DNA from: CANLWN01 sp039815505
GTDB taxonomy: Bacteria; Bacteroidota; Bacteroidia; Flavobacteriales; Flavobacteriaceae
Length of the DNA stretch: 8,807 nucleotides
Assembly (NCBI GenBank): GCA_039815505.1
Contig: JBCBZE010000126.1
Location: 1 to 8,807, forward strand
Direction of reading: 5' to 3'
Shown here: positions 1-7,277 of the stretch, one piece after another
How the letters are laid out: each line of letters begins with the position of its first letter
Position numbering within the stretch: the first letter of the stretch is position 1
Translations under genes and position numbers: made by a program
The notes under the pieces: generated by a model
The model's database searches: none
What the model saw: the letters and a program-made list of their open reading frames with translations, nothing else
Told to the model about the DNA's origin: nothing

Positions 1-752
1 CGCCGCTCAGGGTGCCCGCGCTGCCAAGTGACTTCAAAGCCATGGTGACCGCAGACACGCTGCGCCTGCCAGACGACTTCGTCACACACTTCCTGTGACG
101 ACGTCGGCAAGTGTTCGACAAGCCGGCCCTACGCGCGCACTGCACCGAGGTTGTCAAGGACCGCGCGAGCCGGCAGTCACAGAAGCCGATGCCGCAGGTG
201 CCAGTGCTTTGTAGAGCGGCAAGCTCGGCACGATACGACGAGAGAGTTCCAGGGTCCGCGCAACCTGAATGAAGCGCACCTCAGTAAAGTCGCGCGTGCG
301 CCGGATCGTACACCACTGCACCAGCACCGCCCACGCCAAAGGCCTCGGAGCCGTCAGTCGCAATCGAAATGGAGTCTACTGGAGGGCGACGAGACAGGTC
401 TATCGAAGAGGAAGACATCGAAGCCAACAAAGTTGGAAGCCGACTGGCAGAGCGTGCGAAACTCAACACGAGACTCGGCAGAAGGATCTTGAGGTGGTGA
501 TGGAACTGCAGCAGAAGAGCGGTGCGCGAGGTACGCCACCGACACGTCGTCCAGGTCATCCAGCGCGATATGGAGCGGCTCCGGATGACTCGTGCCGTTC
601 GGTCGCGGTCGAATGCCTGGCAGGCGACGAAGCCCCGAGGATCGAAAGGACATCGTCAGACAAGCCCACAACAAAAGAGCATGCCCGCCGTGAACGCATA
701 TCGGTCAGTGCAAACGGCGTCGCGCGAGCGCAACGAACGCCGCGGCGCACGA
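1..752. other. GC-rich foreign block without intact genes
   Basis: By hand count this stretch has about 467 G+C in 752 bases (62%), rich in CpG, against roughly 40-45% in the genes that follow. The change is abrupt at about 745-755, exactly where the flavobacterial amidohydrolase protein sequence begins to make sense. Open frames here on both strands are Arg/Ser/Pro-rich, overlap one another, and show no recognisable bacterial protein; they look like the by-product of few stop codons in GC-rich DNA. The only recognisable signal is a broken RNase H-like segment on the minus strand (206-385). No promoter, RNA gene or insertion-sequence end was seen. I infer DNA of a different source, most likely joined by misassembly or a library chimera; a real horizontal insertion is less likely but possible. 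Confidence 0.75.
206..385 (-). pseudogene. Degenerate retroelement-type RNase H-like segment
   Basis: Read on the minus strand, the frame contains SISIATDGS followed by GVGGAGAVVYDP, then a stop codon (281-283), and continues in the same frame as GALHSG...GTLSSYRAELAALQ. This order fits the start of an RNase H fold: first strand ending in the catalytic Asp of TDGS (Asp codon 353-355), a glycine-rich beta hairpin, then a helix with the second acidic residue in the AEL motif (Glu codon 224-226). The Asp-Glu spacing is 43 residues, close to the 38 of E. coli RNase HI (D10 to E48). The style, with GVGGAGAVVYDP and SSYRAEL, resembles RNase H domains of eukaryotic non-LTR retrotransposons more than bacterial RNase HI (family knowledge; origin is inference). 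The third catalytic Asp was not found in any minus-strand frame downstream, and the in-frame stop shows that the copy is dead. Possible coding continues upstream in a shifted frame (roughly 386-670), without a recognisable domain. Confidence 0.45.
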
Positions 753-2309
753 GTGGACCTTATTGTTCTTAACGCCAACATTTATACGGTTGATGACGAC
801 TTTTCCAAAGCAGAGGCCTTTGCCGTGCACGAGGGAAGGTTTGTTGCGGTTGGTACCTCCAAAAAAATTGGTGAGGCATATACATCCGATAAAACTATAG
901 ACGCTCCCAAGGGCACAATAATACCGGGACTAATAGATGCCCATTGTCATTTTTATGGCTTGGGAATCAATCAATCGGTAGTGGACTTGGTAGGTACACA
1001 AAGTTATACCGCGGTCTTGGATAGGGTAAAAGAATTCCATGATAAAAAGCCTAGTGATTTTATATTCGGAAGGGGATGGGATCAGAACGATTGGGAAGTA
1101 AAAGAGTTTCCAACAAAAAAGAAGTTGGACCAAATTTTTCCTGATATCCCGGTAGTTTTACAACGTGTTGATGGTCATGCATTTTTAGTAAACCAACGAG
1201 CTTTGGATTTAGCCGGGATTACCTCGGATACCTATGTAAGCGGAGGGGAAGTCATTAAAAAAGATGGAAAACCTACCGGAGTTCTTGTGGATGGGCCTAT
1301 GAGTTTGGTGGCTGCGATTATACCTCCCCTGGATAGGGCTTCCCAAATAAAGGCATTGAAGGATGCAGAAAAACTATGTGTAGACTACGGACTTACCACT
1401 GTGGACGACGCTGGTTTGAATCGCAATACCATAGAACTTATAGATAGTTTACAGCAGGCAGGGGAGTTGTCCATACGTGTTTATGCAATGGTCAGCGGTT
1501 CAGCCGATAATTTGGATTATTATTTGAAAAAAGGTATCATAAAAACCCCCAGATTGAACGTGCGTTCCGTAAAAGTATATGCCGATGGCGCCTTGGGATC
1601 CAGAGGTGCTGCGTTAAGGGCACCATATACCGATCAAGAAAACCATTTTGGGGCCATGCGGATTCCCGTTTCCGAAATAGAAGCTTTGGCCGATCGGATT
1701 GCCGCTTCGGATTACCAGATGAATACCCATGCTATCGGGGATTCGGCCAACATAGTGGTTTTACGTGCATACAAGGAAGCACTTAAAAACACGCAAGATA
1801 GACGGTGGAGGGTAGAACACGCTCAGGTAGTCTCCCCACAGGATTTCAACTATTTTCAGGGGGGGATAATTCCATCTGTACAGCCTACACATGCCACAAG
1901 TGATATGTACTGGGCGGTGGATAGATTGGGCGAAGAGCGGATAAAGGGTGCCTATGCATTTAAAACCTTATTGGAAAAGTCGGGTACCTTGGCCTTGGGT
2001 ACCGATTTTCCCGTAGAACAGGTAAGTCCTTTTTTGACTTTTTACGCGGCCGTGGCCCGTAAGGACCTAAAAAATTACCCAGAAGGTGGATTTCAAATGC
2101 AAGATGCGTTATCTAGGGAAGAAACACTACGCGGAATGACGGTTTGGGCGGCACATTCCAATTTTGAAGAAAAAGAGAAAGGAAGCATTGAAGTAGGCAA
2201 GTGGGCCGATTTTGTGGTTCTAAGCGATGATATTATGAAAATTCCTGAACCCGATATACCTTACCTCAAAGCAGAACAAACATTTATTGGTGGAAAACGG
2301 CTAAAGTGA
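753..2309 (+). CDS. YtcJ-like metal-dependent amidohydrolase, 5' end missing
   Basis: This is an amidohydrolase of the Amidohydro_3/YtcJ type, predicted to hydrolyse an amide or related bond with a metal centre; the substrate is not predictable. Visible motifs are VDLIVLNANIYTVDD at the front, GLIDAHCHF with the metal-binding HxH (942-950), the family hallmark VKVYADGALGSRGA (around 1569-1610), THAIGDS (His at 1728-1730), RVEHAQ (His at 1818-1820), GTDFPVEQVSPF (Asp at 2004-2006) and the C-terminal GSIEVGKWADFVVL strand that rebuilds the small beta domain. The C-terminus is complete. The start is not: the open frame runs back to an ATG at 522, but the 77 codons before 753 are GC-rich foreign sequence (Arg-rich, without a signal peptide). 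Relatives usually carry an N-terminal export or lipoprotein signal here, so a native leader of perhaps 20-30 residues is probably lost. No start codon inside native sequence could give a full-length protein. The gene converges on the DUF2911 gene downstream. Confidence 0.88.
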   Translation: MDLIVLNANIYTVDDDFSKAEAFAVHEGRFVAVGTSKKIGEAYTSDKTIDAPKGTIIPGLIDAHCHFYGLGINQSVVDLVGTQSYTAVLDRVKEFHDKKPSDFIFGRGWDQNDWEVKEFPTKKKLDQIFPDIPVVLQRVDGHAFLVNQRALDLAGITSDTYVSGGEVIKKDGKPTGVLVDGPMSLVAAIIPPLDRASQIKALKDAEKLCVDYGLTTVDDAGLNRNTIELIDSLQQAGELSIRVYAMVSGSADNLDYYLKKGIIKTPRLNVRSVKVYADGALGSRGAALRAPYTDQENHFGAMRIPVSEIEALADRIAASDYQMNTHAIGDSANIVVLRAYKEALKNTQDRRWRVEHAQVVSPQDFNYFQGGIIPSVQPTHATSDMYWAVDRLGEERIKGAYAFKTLLEKSGTLALGTDFPVEQVSPFLTFYAAVARKDLKNYPEGGFQMQDALSREETLRGMTVWAAHSNFEEKEKGSIEVGKWADFVVLSDDIMKIPEPDIPYLKAEQTFIGGKRLK

Positions 2310-2359
2310 TTGGCGCAGGTCAGTATGTGCGACCCAAGTTAAATTTGGTGTCTACAAAA

Positions 2360-2384
2360 AACCCGATACCATGGGTATCGGGTT
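2360..2384 (-). terminator. Hairpin terminator between convergent genes
   Basis: AACCCGATACC (2360-2370) and GGTATCGGGTT (2374-2384) form a perfect 11-bp stem around the loop ATG. On the minus strand the stem runs into a T-tract (TTTTTTG), so it should end transcription of the DUF2911 gene. On the plus strand the tail is weak (GTATTGT), but the hairpin may also stop read-through from the amidohydrolase gene. It sits 50 bases past the amidohydrolase stop and 24 bases past the DUF2911 stop. Confidence 0.8.
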
Positions 2385-2408
2385 GTATTGTACATCGTTA
2401 AAAGTGTA

Positions 2409-2948
2409 TTACATGCTAATGGGAACGGCAACCCTATTTGTGCCCCAACCCATGACCATATGTACACCTTCATCAACTTCTTTATATGCAATGGAGAAGG
2501 CTTCCAATGACTTACCATCCGAACTCGCCGTGGCCGATACCCTGGCCACATCCGAAGACTCGTCATAAGAATAGGCTCCCCATTGGTTTAATTTACTATT
2601 CAAGATAACGGTCCACTCGCTCTCGCCAGGAATGGTAAACAAAGAATATGTACCAGCTTTAATCGCCTTGCCTCCCACGGTAGCATCCTTATAGAACGTA
2701 ATTTCTACTGCCTCATTGGCCCCTGTTCGCCATACTTTTCCGTTAGGAGCAAGATCGGACATAGATCTTCCCTTTAATTGTGGACGACTATAGATCACCC
2801 TGACCAACTTATCCGGGACCCTGCCACTAGAAGGATAAACAGCAATATCCAAAGGACTTTTATCCATTCCGCTGAATTCTTGTGCATTGATTTCGGGAGT
2901 TAAGACCATAGCAAATACCACGGTTGCGAGTGCAAATAATTTTTTCAT
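2409..2948 (-). CDS. Secreted DUF2911 family protein
   Basis: The product is a 179-residue exported protein of family DUF2911, common in Bacteroidetes and of unknown function. I chose the ATG at 2948: it gives a typical signal peptide (MKKLFALATVVFAMVLTPEINA, cleavage probably before Gln23), whereas the longer frame to 2972 would need a TTG codon and put charged residues before the signal. Mature-protein hallmarks are VRVIYSRPQLKGR (residues 49-61), VWRTGANEAVEI (72-83), AGTYSLFTIPG (98-108), EWTVILN (111-117) and QWGAYSYDE. The family is predicted to be beta-rich (family-level inference); no catalytic residues are assigned. The mature part has no membrane segment or lipobox, so a periplasmic or secreted location is likely. 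It is transcribed divergently from asnB across 239 AT-rich bases and ends at the shared hairpin with the amidohydrolase gene. Family assignment is firm; its job is unknown. Confidence 0.87.
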   Translation of the reverse strand: MKKLFALATVVFAMVLTPEINAQEFSGMDKSPLDIAVYPSSGRVPDKLVRVIYSRPQLKGRSMSDLAPNGKVWRTGANEAVEITFYKDATVGGKAIKAGTYSLFTIPGESEWTVILNSKLNQWGAYSYDESSDVARVSATASSDGKSLEAFSIAYKEVDEGVHMVMGWGTNRVAVPISM

Positions 2949-2969
2949 AATAAGAGTTTTTGATTTTTT

Positions 2970-2977
2970 CAAAACTA
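2970..2977 (-). promoter_or_regulatory. Candidate -7 element for the DUF2911 gene
   Basis: Minus-strand TAGTTTTG matches the Bacteroidetes -7 consensus TAnnTTTG exactly, 21 bases before the ATG at 2948. This would imply a very short leader. No clear TTG is seen at the expected -33 distance (only an AT-rich TTTA), and the region is AT-rich enough for chance matches. Confidence 0.35.
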
Positions 2978-3153
2978 AATAGTAATCCAGTTAAATACTT
3001 ATAAAGAGTCGTTAAAATTTCAGTGTCTTACAAAATGTAGAGGATATTACTTTTTTTAATGTATAAGCTTACATTAGTGGTGTTAAAAGCGTTTATAAGT
3101 TATAAAATGTAATTAAAATAGATAAATATGTTTTACAATAAAAACTTTAAGGT

Positions 3154-3161
3154 CATATTTG
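3154..3161 (+). promoter_or_regulatory. Candidate -7 element for asnB
   Basis: CATATTTG matches TAnnTTTG at all positions except the first, 26 bases before the asnB ATG. A TTTT run at 3131-3134 lies about 20 bases upstream and could act as the -33 element. The match is suggestive only, because the whole 239-base divergent region is AT-rich. No Shine-Dalgarno site is visible before the ATG, as is usual in this phylum. Confidence 0.35.
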
Positions 3162-3187
3162 TATTATAATTAATTAAAAAAAATGTT

Positions 3188-4858
3188 ATGTGTGGAATTG
3201 TATGTGCGTTCGATGTAAAGGAGGCCACTGATGTTTTAAGACCCCAATTACTGGAAATGTCTAAGAAAGTTAGACATAGAGGGCCGGACTGGAGTGGTAT
3301 ATATGCCGATGAAAAGGCTATTTTGGCCCATGAAAGATTGGCCATTGTAGATCCGGTTTCCGGTAAACAGCCTTTATTGAGCGAAGATGGCAAACTGGTG
3401 TTGGCCGCCAATGGGGAGATTTATAACCATAGGGAATTACGAAAGAAGTATGGGAGTCATTATAATTTTCAAACCGAATCCGATTGTGAGGTAATATTGG
3501 CATTATACAAGCAAAAAGGCACTGATTTCTTGGATGAGATGAACGGAATTTTTGGTTTTGCCGTTTACGATACCGAGGCGAACGAATATTTTATAGCACG
3601 GGACCATATGGGTATTATTCCCCTCTACATGGGATGGGACGCCAATGGAACCTTTTACGTGGCATCAGAATTAAAAGCGTTGGAAGGTACCTGTGCCAAA
3701 ATAGAGTTGTTTCCTCCAGGTCATTACCTAAGTAGCAAGGATGGTGCGCTTACCCAATGGTATAAGAGAGATTGGGAGGATTATGAAGCCGTAAAGGAAA
3801 ACCAGACCAGTATAGATGAACTTAGGGATGCCTTGGAGGCAGCTGTTCACAGACAATTGATGTCCGATGTGCCGTACGGTGTGTTGTTGTCGGGTGGATT
3901 GGATTCATCGGTTACCTCGGCCATTGCCAAAAAATACTCCCAAAAAAGAATTGAATCGGGCGATACCAAGGAAGCGTGGTGGCCCCAATTACATTCATTT
4001 TCCGTTGGATTGGAAGGGTCGCCAGATTTGGCGGCTGCCCAAAAGGTAGCGGACCATATAGGAACGGTGCATCATGAAATTAAATTTACCATCCAAGAAG
4101 GTTTGGATGCCATTAAGGATGTTATCTATAACTTGGAAACATATGACATTACAACGGTAAGGGCATCTACTCCTATGTATTTAATGGCGCGGGTCATAAA
4201 ATCCATGGGCATAAAAATGGTGCTGTCCGGTGAAGGGGCGGATGAACTTTTTGGCGGATACCTTTATTTTCATAAAGCTCCCAGCCCCAAGGATTTCCAT
4301 GAAGAAACAGTTCGTAAACTAGATAAATTGCATATGTACGATTGCCTCAGGGCCAATAAGTCGTTGGCCGCTTGGGGTATTGAGGGACGGGTGCCTTTTT
4401 TGGATAAGGAATTTATGGATGTGGCCATGCGGATTAATCCAAAGGATAAGATGATCAATGGGGAGCGTATGGAAAAATGGGTCATTCGAAAAGCATTTGA
4501 ATCCTATTTGCCAGAGAGTGTGGCTTGGAGACAAAAGGAACAATTTTCGGATGGGGTAGGTTACAGTTGGATAGATACCTTGAAAGAGGTGGTAAACCGT
4601 GAGGTAACAGACGAACAATTGGCCAATGCCAAGTTTAGATTCCCTGTACAGACACCGACTTCCAAGGAAGAGTTTTATTATCGGTCCATTTTTGAGGGTC
4701 ATTTTCCTTCAGATGCCGCTGCACTTTGCGTACCCCAGGAACCCTCGGTGGCCTGCAGTACAAAAATTGCCTTGGAATGGGACGAAGCGTTTAAGAACAT
4801 GAACGACCCATCTGGAAGAGCTGTGGCAAAAGTCCATGAGGATGCATATGACAAATAA
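3188..4858 (+). CDS. asnB: Asparagine synthase B, glutamine-hydrolysing
   Basis: This cytoplasmic enzyme makes asparagine from aspartate, glutamine and ATP. It has 556 residues, against 554 in E. coli AsnB. The start at 3188 is fixed because class II amidotransferases need Cys at position 2 after Met removal (MCGIV). The N-terminal glutaminase domain shows RHRGPD (29-34), the glutamine-binding Arg in HERLAIVD (R50), NGEIYNH (75-81) and SDCEV (98-102, with D99). The synthetase domain has the ATP pyrophosphatase loop LLSGGLDSS (233-241), then LSGEGADELFGGY and GRVPFLDKEF. The C-terminal SVACSTKIALEWDEAFKNM block closely resembles the AsnB tail, so the gene is complete. It stands alone, with its own promoter region and a strong terminator 77 bases after the stop. 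An earlier ATG at 3183 is out of frame and irrelevant. Identification is very secure. Confidence 0.97.
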   Translation: MCGIVCAFDVKEATDVLRPQLLEMSKKVRHRGPDWSGIYADEKAILAHERLAIVDPVSGKQPLLSEDGKLVLAANGEIYNHRELRKKYGSHYNFQTESDCEVILALYKQKGTDFLDEMNGIFGFAVYDTEANEYFIARDHMGIIPLYMGWDANGTFYVASELKALEGTCAKIELFPPGHYLSSKDGALTQWYKRDWEDYEAVKENQTSIDELRDALEAAVHRQLMSDVPYGVLLSGGLDSSVTSAIAKKYSQKRIESGDTKEAWWPQLHSFSVGLEGSPDLAAAQKVADHIGTVHHEIKFTIQEGLDAIKDVIYNLETYDITTVRASTPMYLMARVIKSMGIKMVLSGEGADELFGGYLYFHKAPSPKDFHEETVRKLDKLHMYDCLRANKSLAAWGIEGRVPFLDKEFMDVAMRINPKDKMINGERMEKWVIRKAFESYLPESVAWRQKEQFSDGVGYSWIDTLKEVVNREVTDEQLANAKFRFPVQTPTSKEEFYYRSIFEGHFPSDAAALCVPQEPSVACSTKIALEWDEAFKNMNDPSGRAVAKVHEDAYDK

Positions 4859-4935
4859 CAAATTTTTAGTGTTTGAATGAGTAAACTTTCCGATAATAAC
4901 CGGATTTATTCAGTTTTTAATTATAATTAGTCCTT

Positions 4936-4961
4936 AAGAAACGCCTTTAATGGCGTTTCTT
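4936..4961 (+). terminator. Intrinsic terminator of asnB
   Basis: AAGAAACGCC (4936-4945) and GGCGTTTCTT (4952-4961) form a perfect 10-bp stem with a six-base loop (TTTAAT), followed by TTGTT. The T-rich end of the stem plus its tail give the usual Rho-independent shape, 77 bases past the asnB stop. Its symmetry means it could also block transcription from the other side. Confidence 0.8.
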
Positions 4962-5044
4962 TTGTTCGTGGGATGAACTCATAGTGGGTATCGAAAATCC
5001 TGAAGGGAGCGAAGTTTGCCCGTCTAAAAGAAACTATATTTTGA

Positions 5045-5066
5045 GTTCTTCAAAAGAACGTTTTTT
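5045..5066 (+). terminator. Small hairpin with T-tract upstream of gyrB
   Basis: GTTCTT (5045-5050) and AAGAAC (5054-5059) pair around CAA, then G and six T follow. The 6-bp, AT-rich stem is weak, so it may be a second-line terminator behind asnB, the end of a short transcript, or chance. Confidence 0.35.
5051..5060 (+). repeat. 10-base direct repeat, copy 1
   Basis: CAAAAGAACG occurs here and again, identical, at 5211-5220, 160 bases downstream and 10 bases before the gyrB ATG. Copy 1 overlaps the small hairpin. Role unknown; could be chance. Confidence 0.4.
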
Positions 5067-5110
5067 AAATCAACCATAACCCTTCTTTTTTTCTGATTTT
5101 GCCAATGAAA

Positions 5111-5133
5111 TTTTCCACAATTTTTGTTGATAA
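5111..5133. promoter_or_regulatory. Inverted pair of DnaA-box-like 9-mers
   Basis: TTTTCCACA (5111-5119) fits the relaxed DnaA-box consensus TTWTNCACA exactly. TGTTGATAA (5125-5133) reads TTATCAACA on the minus strand, one mismatch from TTATCCACA. The two face each other across five bases, about 100 bases before gyrB and about 50 bases before its candidate promoter. Two boxes are too few to call an origin; DnaA-linked control of gyrB, or a chance AT-rich match, are alternatives. Confidence 0.4.
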
Positions 5134-5182
5134 CTTCAATGCTTAAAATAGGCACAATCACCTTATTTCATAGGGTATTGCT

Positions 5183-5190
5183 TATATTTG
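5183..5190 (+). promoter_or_regulatory. Candidate -7 element for gyrB
   Basis: TATATTTG matches the Bacteroidetes -7 consensus TAnnTTTG exactly and lies 40 bases before the gyrB ATG, a normal leader length. A T-rich TTATTT at 5163-5168 is at roughly the right distance for a -33 element but lacks the usual TTG. Confidence 0.5.
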
Positions 5191-5210
5191 TAAGATTGCT
5201 AAATTTCTAA

Positions 5211-5220
5211 CAAAAGAACG
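5211..5220 (+). repeat. 10-base direct repeat, copy 2
   Basis: Second identical copy of CAAAAGAACG (first at 5051-5060). It lies in the expected gyrB 5' leader, 10 bases before the ATG. It is purine-rich but has no real Shine-Dalgarno match. Confidence 0.4.
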
Positions 5221-5230
5221 TCAATAATTT

Positions 5231-7234
5231 ATGAGCGAAGAAGTAAATAACGAGGACGAAAACAAGAATGAAGTACCGTTGAACAACAAAGAGGACGGAA
5301 CAGGAAATAAAAATTATTCAGCAGATAGTATTCAGGCCCTTGAGGGTATGGAGCATGTACGGATGCGTCCCTCCATGTATATAGGTGATGTGGGGGTAAG
5401 GGGATTGCACCACTTGGTCTACGAGGTGGTGGACAATTCCATTGATGAAGCTATGGGAGGGCACTGTGATACCATAAGTGTGACCATAAATGAAGATAAT
5501 TCCATTACTACCCGGGATAACGGTAGGGGTATCCCCGTAGGACTACATAAAAAAGAGGGGGTTTCCGCCCTAGAGGTGGTCATGACCAAGATTGGGGCCG
5601 GGGGTAAATTCGATAAGGACTCCTACAAAGTTTCGGGAGGTCTGCACGGAGTGGGTGTGTCCTGTGTAAACGCGTTATCCAGTCACCTTAAAGCAACCGT
5701 ATTCAGAGAAGGTAAAATATGGGAGCAGGAGTATGAAAGGGGAAAGTCCCTTTATCCCGTAAAAAGTACAGGGGAAACAACCGATAGGGGTACGGAAGTG
5801 ACTTTTTTACCCGATACCACCATTTTTACACAAACTATAGAATACAGTTATGAAACCCTGTCCAACAGGATGCGCGAGCTGTCCTTTCTTAACAAAGGTG
5901 TTACCATCAGTATTATGGATAAGCGCCAAAAAGATAAGGATAGTGAGAGTGGCTATGTAGAAGAGACGTTTTATTCCGATGAAGGTTTACGGGAGTTTGT
6001 AAAGTTTTTGGATAGCAATAGGGAACAGCTTACCAGGTCGGTAATTGCCATGGAAGGGGAAAAGAACGGTATCCCCGTAGAGGTGGCCATGGTCTATAAT
6101 ACCTCCTACACGGAAAACCTTCATTCTTACGTCAATAATATCAATACGCATGAAGGAGGCACCCATTTATCGGGGTTTAGAAGAGGTTTGACCTCTACGC
6201 TTAAAAAGTATGCCGATAGTTCGGGTATGTTGGACAAGCTAAAGTTTGAAGTGCAAGGAGATGATTTTCGGGAAGGTTTAACAGCTATTGTTTCCGTAAA
6301 AGTCGCTGAACCCCAATTTGAAGGCCAGACCAAAACCAAGTTGGGCAATAGGGAAGTGTCTTCTGCCGTTTCCCAAGCGGTTTCCGAGATGTTGACCAAT
6401 TATTTGGAAGAAAATCCAGATGATGCAAAAGTAATTGTACAGAAGGTGATCTTAGCGGCACAAGCCAGGCATGCCGCTACCAAGGCCAGGGAAATGGTAC
6501 AACGAAAAACGGTGATGAGCATTGGTGGCCTGCCCGGGAAACTATCCGATTGTTCCGAGCAAGATCCTGCACTTTGCGAAGTGTTCCTGGTAGAGGGAGA
6601 TTCTGCAGGGGGTACCGCAAAAATGGGAAGAGATCGAAACTTTCAAGCTATCCTTCCCTTACGTGGTAAAATTTTGAATGTTGAAAAGGCCATGCAACAC
6701 AAAGTCTTTGAGAACGAGGAAATAAAAAATATATATACCGCTCTTGGAGTCACTATTGGTACCGAGGAAGATAGTAAGGCCTTGAACCTGGAAAAGTTAC
6801 GATATCACAAAGTGGTTATTATGTGTGATGCCGATGTTGATGGTAGCCACATTGAAACGCTTATACTGACGTTCTTTTTCCGTTATATGCGCGAATTGAT
6901 CGAGAATGGTCATGTATATATTGCTACGCCACCTTTGTATTTGGTTAAAAAAGGCAATAAAAAGCGATACGCTTGGGATGACAAGGAACGCGATGAAATT
7001 GCCGACACTTTCAAGGGAGGTGTAAGTATTCAACGCTATAAAGGTCTTGGTGAGATGAATGCCGTACAATTATGGGATACGACCATGAATCCCGAGTTCA
7101 GGACGTTGCGCCAGGTCAGTATTGATAATGCGACGGAGTCTGATCGAATTTTTTCTATGCTTATGGGGGATGAGGTGCCACCAAGGCGAGAGTTTATTGA
7201 GAAAAATGCGGTTTATGCCAATATTGATGCGTAA
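5231..7234 (+). CDS. gyrB: DNA gyrase subunit B
   Basis: This is the ATPase and Toprim subunit of DNA gyrase, which works with GyrA to introduce negative supercoils. The product has 667 residues; it lacks the long insertion that brings E. coli GyrB to 804, as is normal in Bacteroidetes. Domains in order: GHKL ATPase with EVVDNSIDEA (the Mg-binding Asn is N69), RDNGRGIPV (D96) and GGLHGVGVS (136-144); transducer domain with the ATP-contacting QTKTKLGN; Toprim domain with EGDSAGG (E455) and DADVDGSH (D533, D535, D537); and the C-terminal QRYKGLGEMNAVQLW block. The first ~28 residues before NYSADSIQALEGM are acidic and Asn/Lys-rich and look like a disordered tail, longer than in many relatives; no later ATG precedes the conserved part, so 5231 is the best start. 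ParE of topoisomerase IV is the main alternative, but overall sequence style favours GyrB. The gene is closed by a strong terminator. Confidence 0.97.
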   Translation: MSEEVNNEDENKNEVPLNNKEDGTGNKNYSADSIQALEGMEHVRMRPSMYIGDVGVRGLHHLVYEVVDNSIDEAMGGHCDTISVTINEDNSITTRDNGRGIPVGLHKKEGVSALEVVMTKIGAGGKFDKDSYKVSGGLHGVGVSCVNALSSHLKATVFREGKIWEQEYERGKSLYPVKSTGETTDRGTEVTFLPDTTIFTQTIEYSYETLSNRMRELSFLNKGVTISIMDKRQKDKDSESGYVEETFYSDEGLREFVKFLDSNREQLTRSVIAMEGEKNGIPVEVAMVYNTSYTENLHSYVNNINTHEGGTHLSGFRRGLTSTLKKYADSSGMLDKLKFEVQGDDFREGLTAIVSVKVAEPQFEGQTKTKLGNREVSSAVSQAVSEMLTNYLEENPDDAKVIVQKVILAAQARHAATKAREMVQRKTVMSIGGLPGKLSDCSEQDPALCEVFLVEGDSAGGTAKMGRDRNFQAILPLRGKILNVEKAMQHKVFENEEIKNIYTALGVTIGTEEDSKALNLEKLRYHKVVIMCDADVDGSHIETLILTFFFRYMRELIENGHVYIATPPLYLVKKGNKKRYAWDDKERDEIADTFKGGVSIQRYKGLGEMNAVQLWDTTMNPEFRTLRQVSIDNATESDRIFSMLMGDEVPPRREFIEKNAVYANIDA

Positions 7235-7277
7235 AAATTAGATTTACCCGTTTACCAGAAGAGAAATGGAATTGGAA

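Larger units (their letters stand above)
4859..5230. other. Intergenic region between asnB and gyrB
   Basis: This 372-base stretch has no convincing gene. From left to right it holds the asnB terminator (4936-4961), about 80 bases with nothing recognised, a small hairpin followed by six T (5045-5066), two DnaA-box-like 9-mers facing each other (5111-5119 and 5125-5133), an exact TAnnTTTG element (5183-5190), and the second copy of a 10-base repeat just before the gyrB start. Confidence 0.7.

Noticed and set aside
522..752. N-terminal 77 codons of the open frame leading into the amidohydrolase
   Set aside because: Arg-rich, GC-rich, no signal peptide and no resemblance to the family; belongs to the foreign block and is joined in frame by chance.
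151..772. Several overlapping open frames of 60-170 codons on both strands of the GC-rich block
   Set aside because: They overlap in multiple frames, have biased composition and no recognisable domain; explained by few stops in GC-rich DNA. Only the RNase H-like segment was kept, as a pseudogene.
2949..2972. Longer DUF2911 start at 2972
   Set aside because: Start codon would be TTG and adds charged residues before a normal signal peptide; the ATG at 2948 is better.
2997..3100. Inverted repeat ACTTATAAA (2997-3005) and TTTATAAGT (3092-3100)
   Set aside because: Arms are far apart and made of AT-rich sequence in an AT-rich region; likely chance.
4859..5230. Chromosomal replication origin upstream of gyrB
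   Set aside because: Only two DnaA-like boxes, no clear AT-rich unwinding repeats and no dnaA nearby in the window; kept only as a possible DnaA-binding pair.
5231..7234. ParE (topoisomerase IV subunit B) instead of GyrB
   Set aside because: The ATPase and Toprim motifs are shared, but overall wording of the conserved blocks and length fit Bacteroidetes GyrB better; a phylogeny would settle it.
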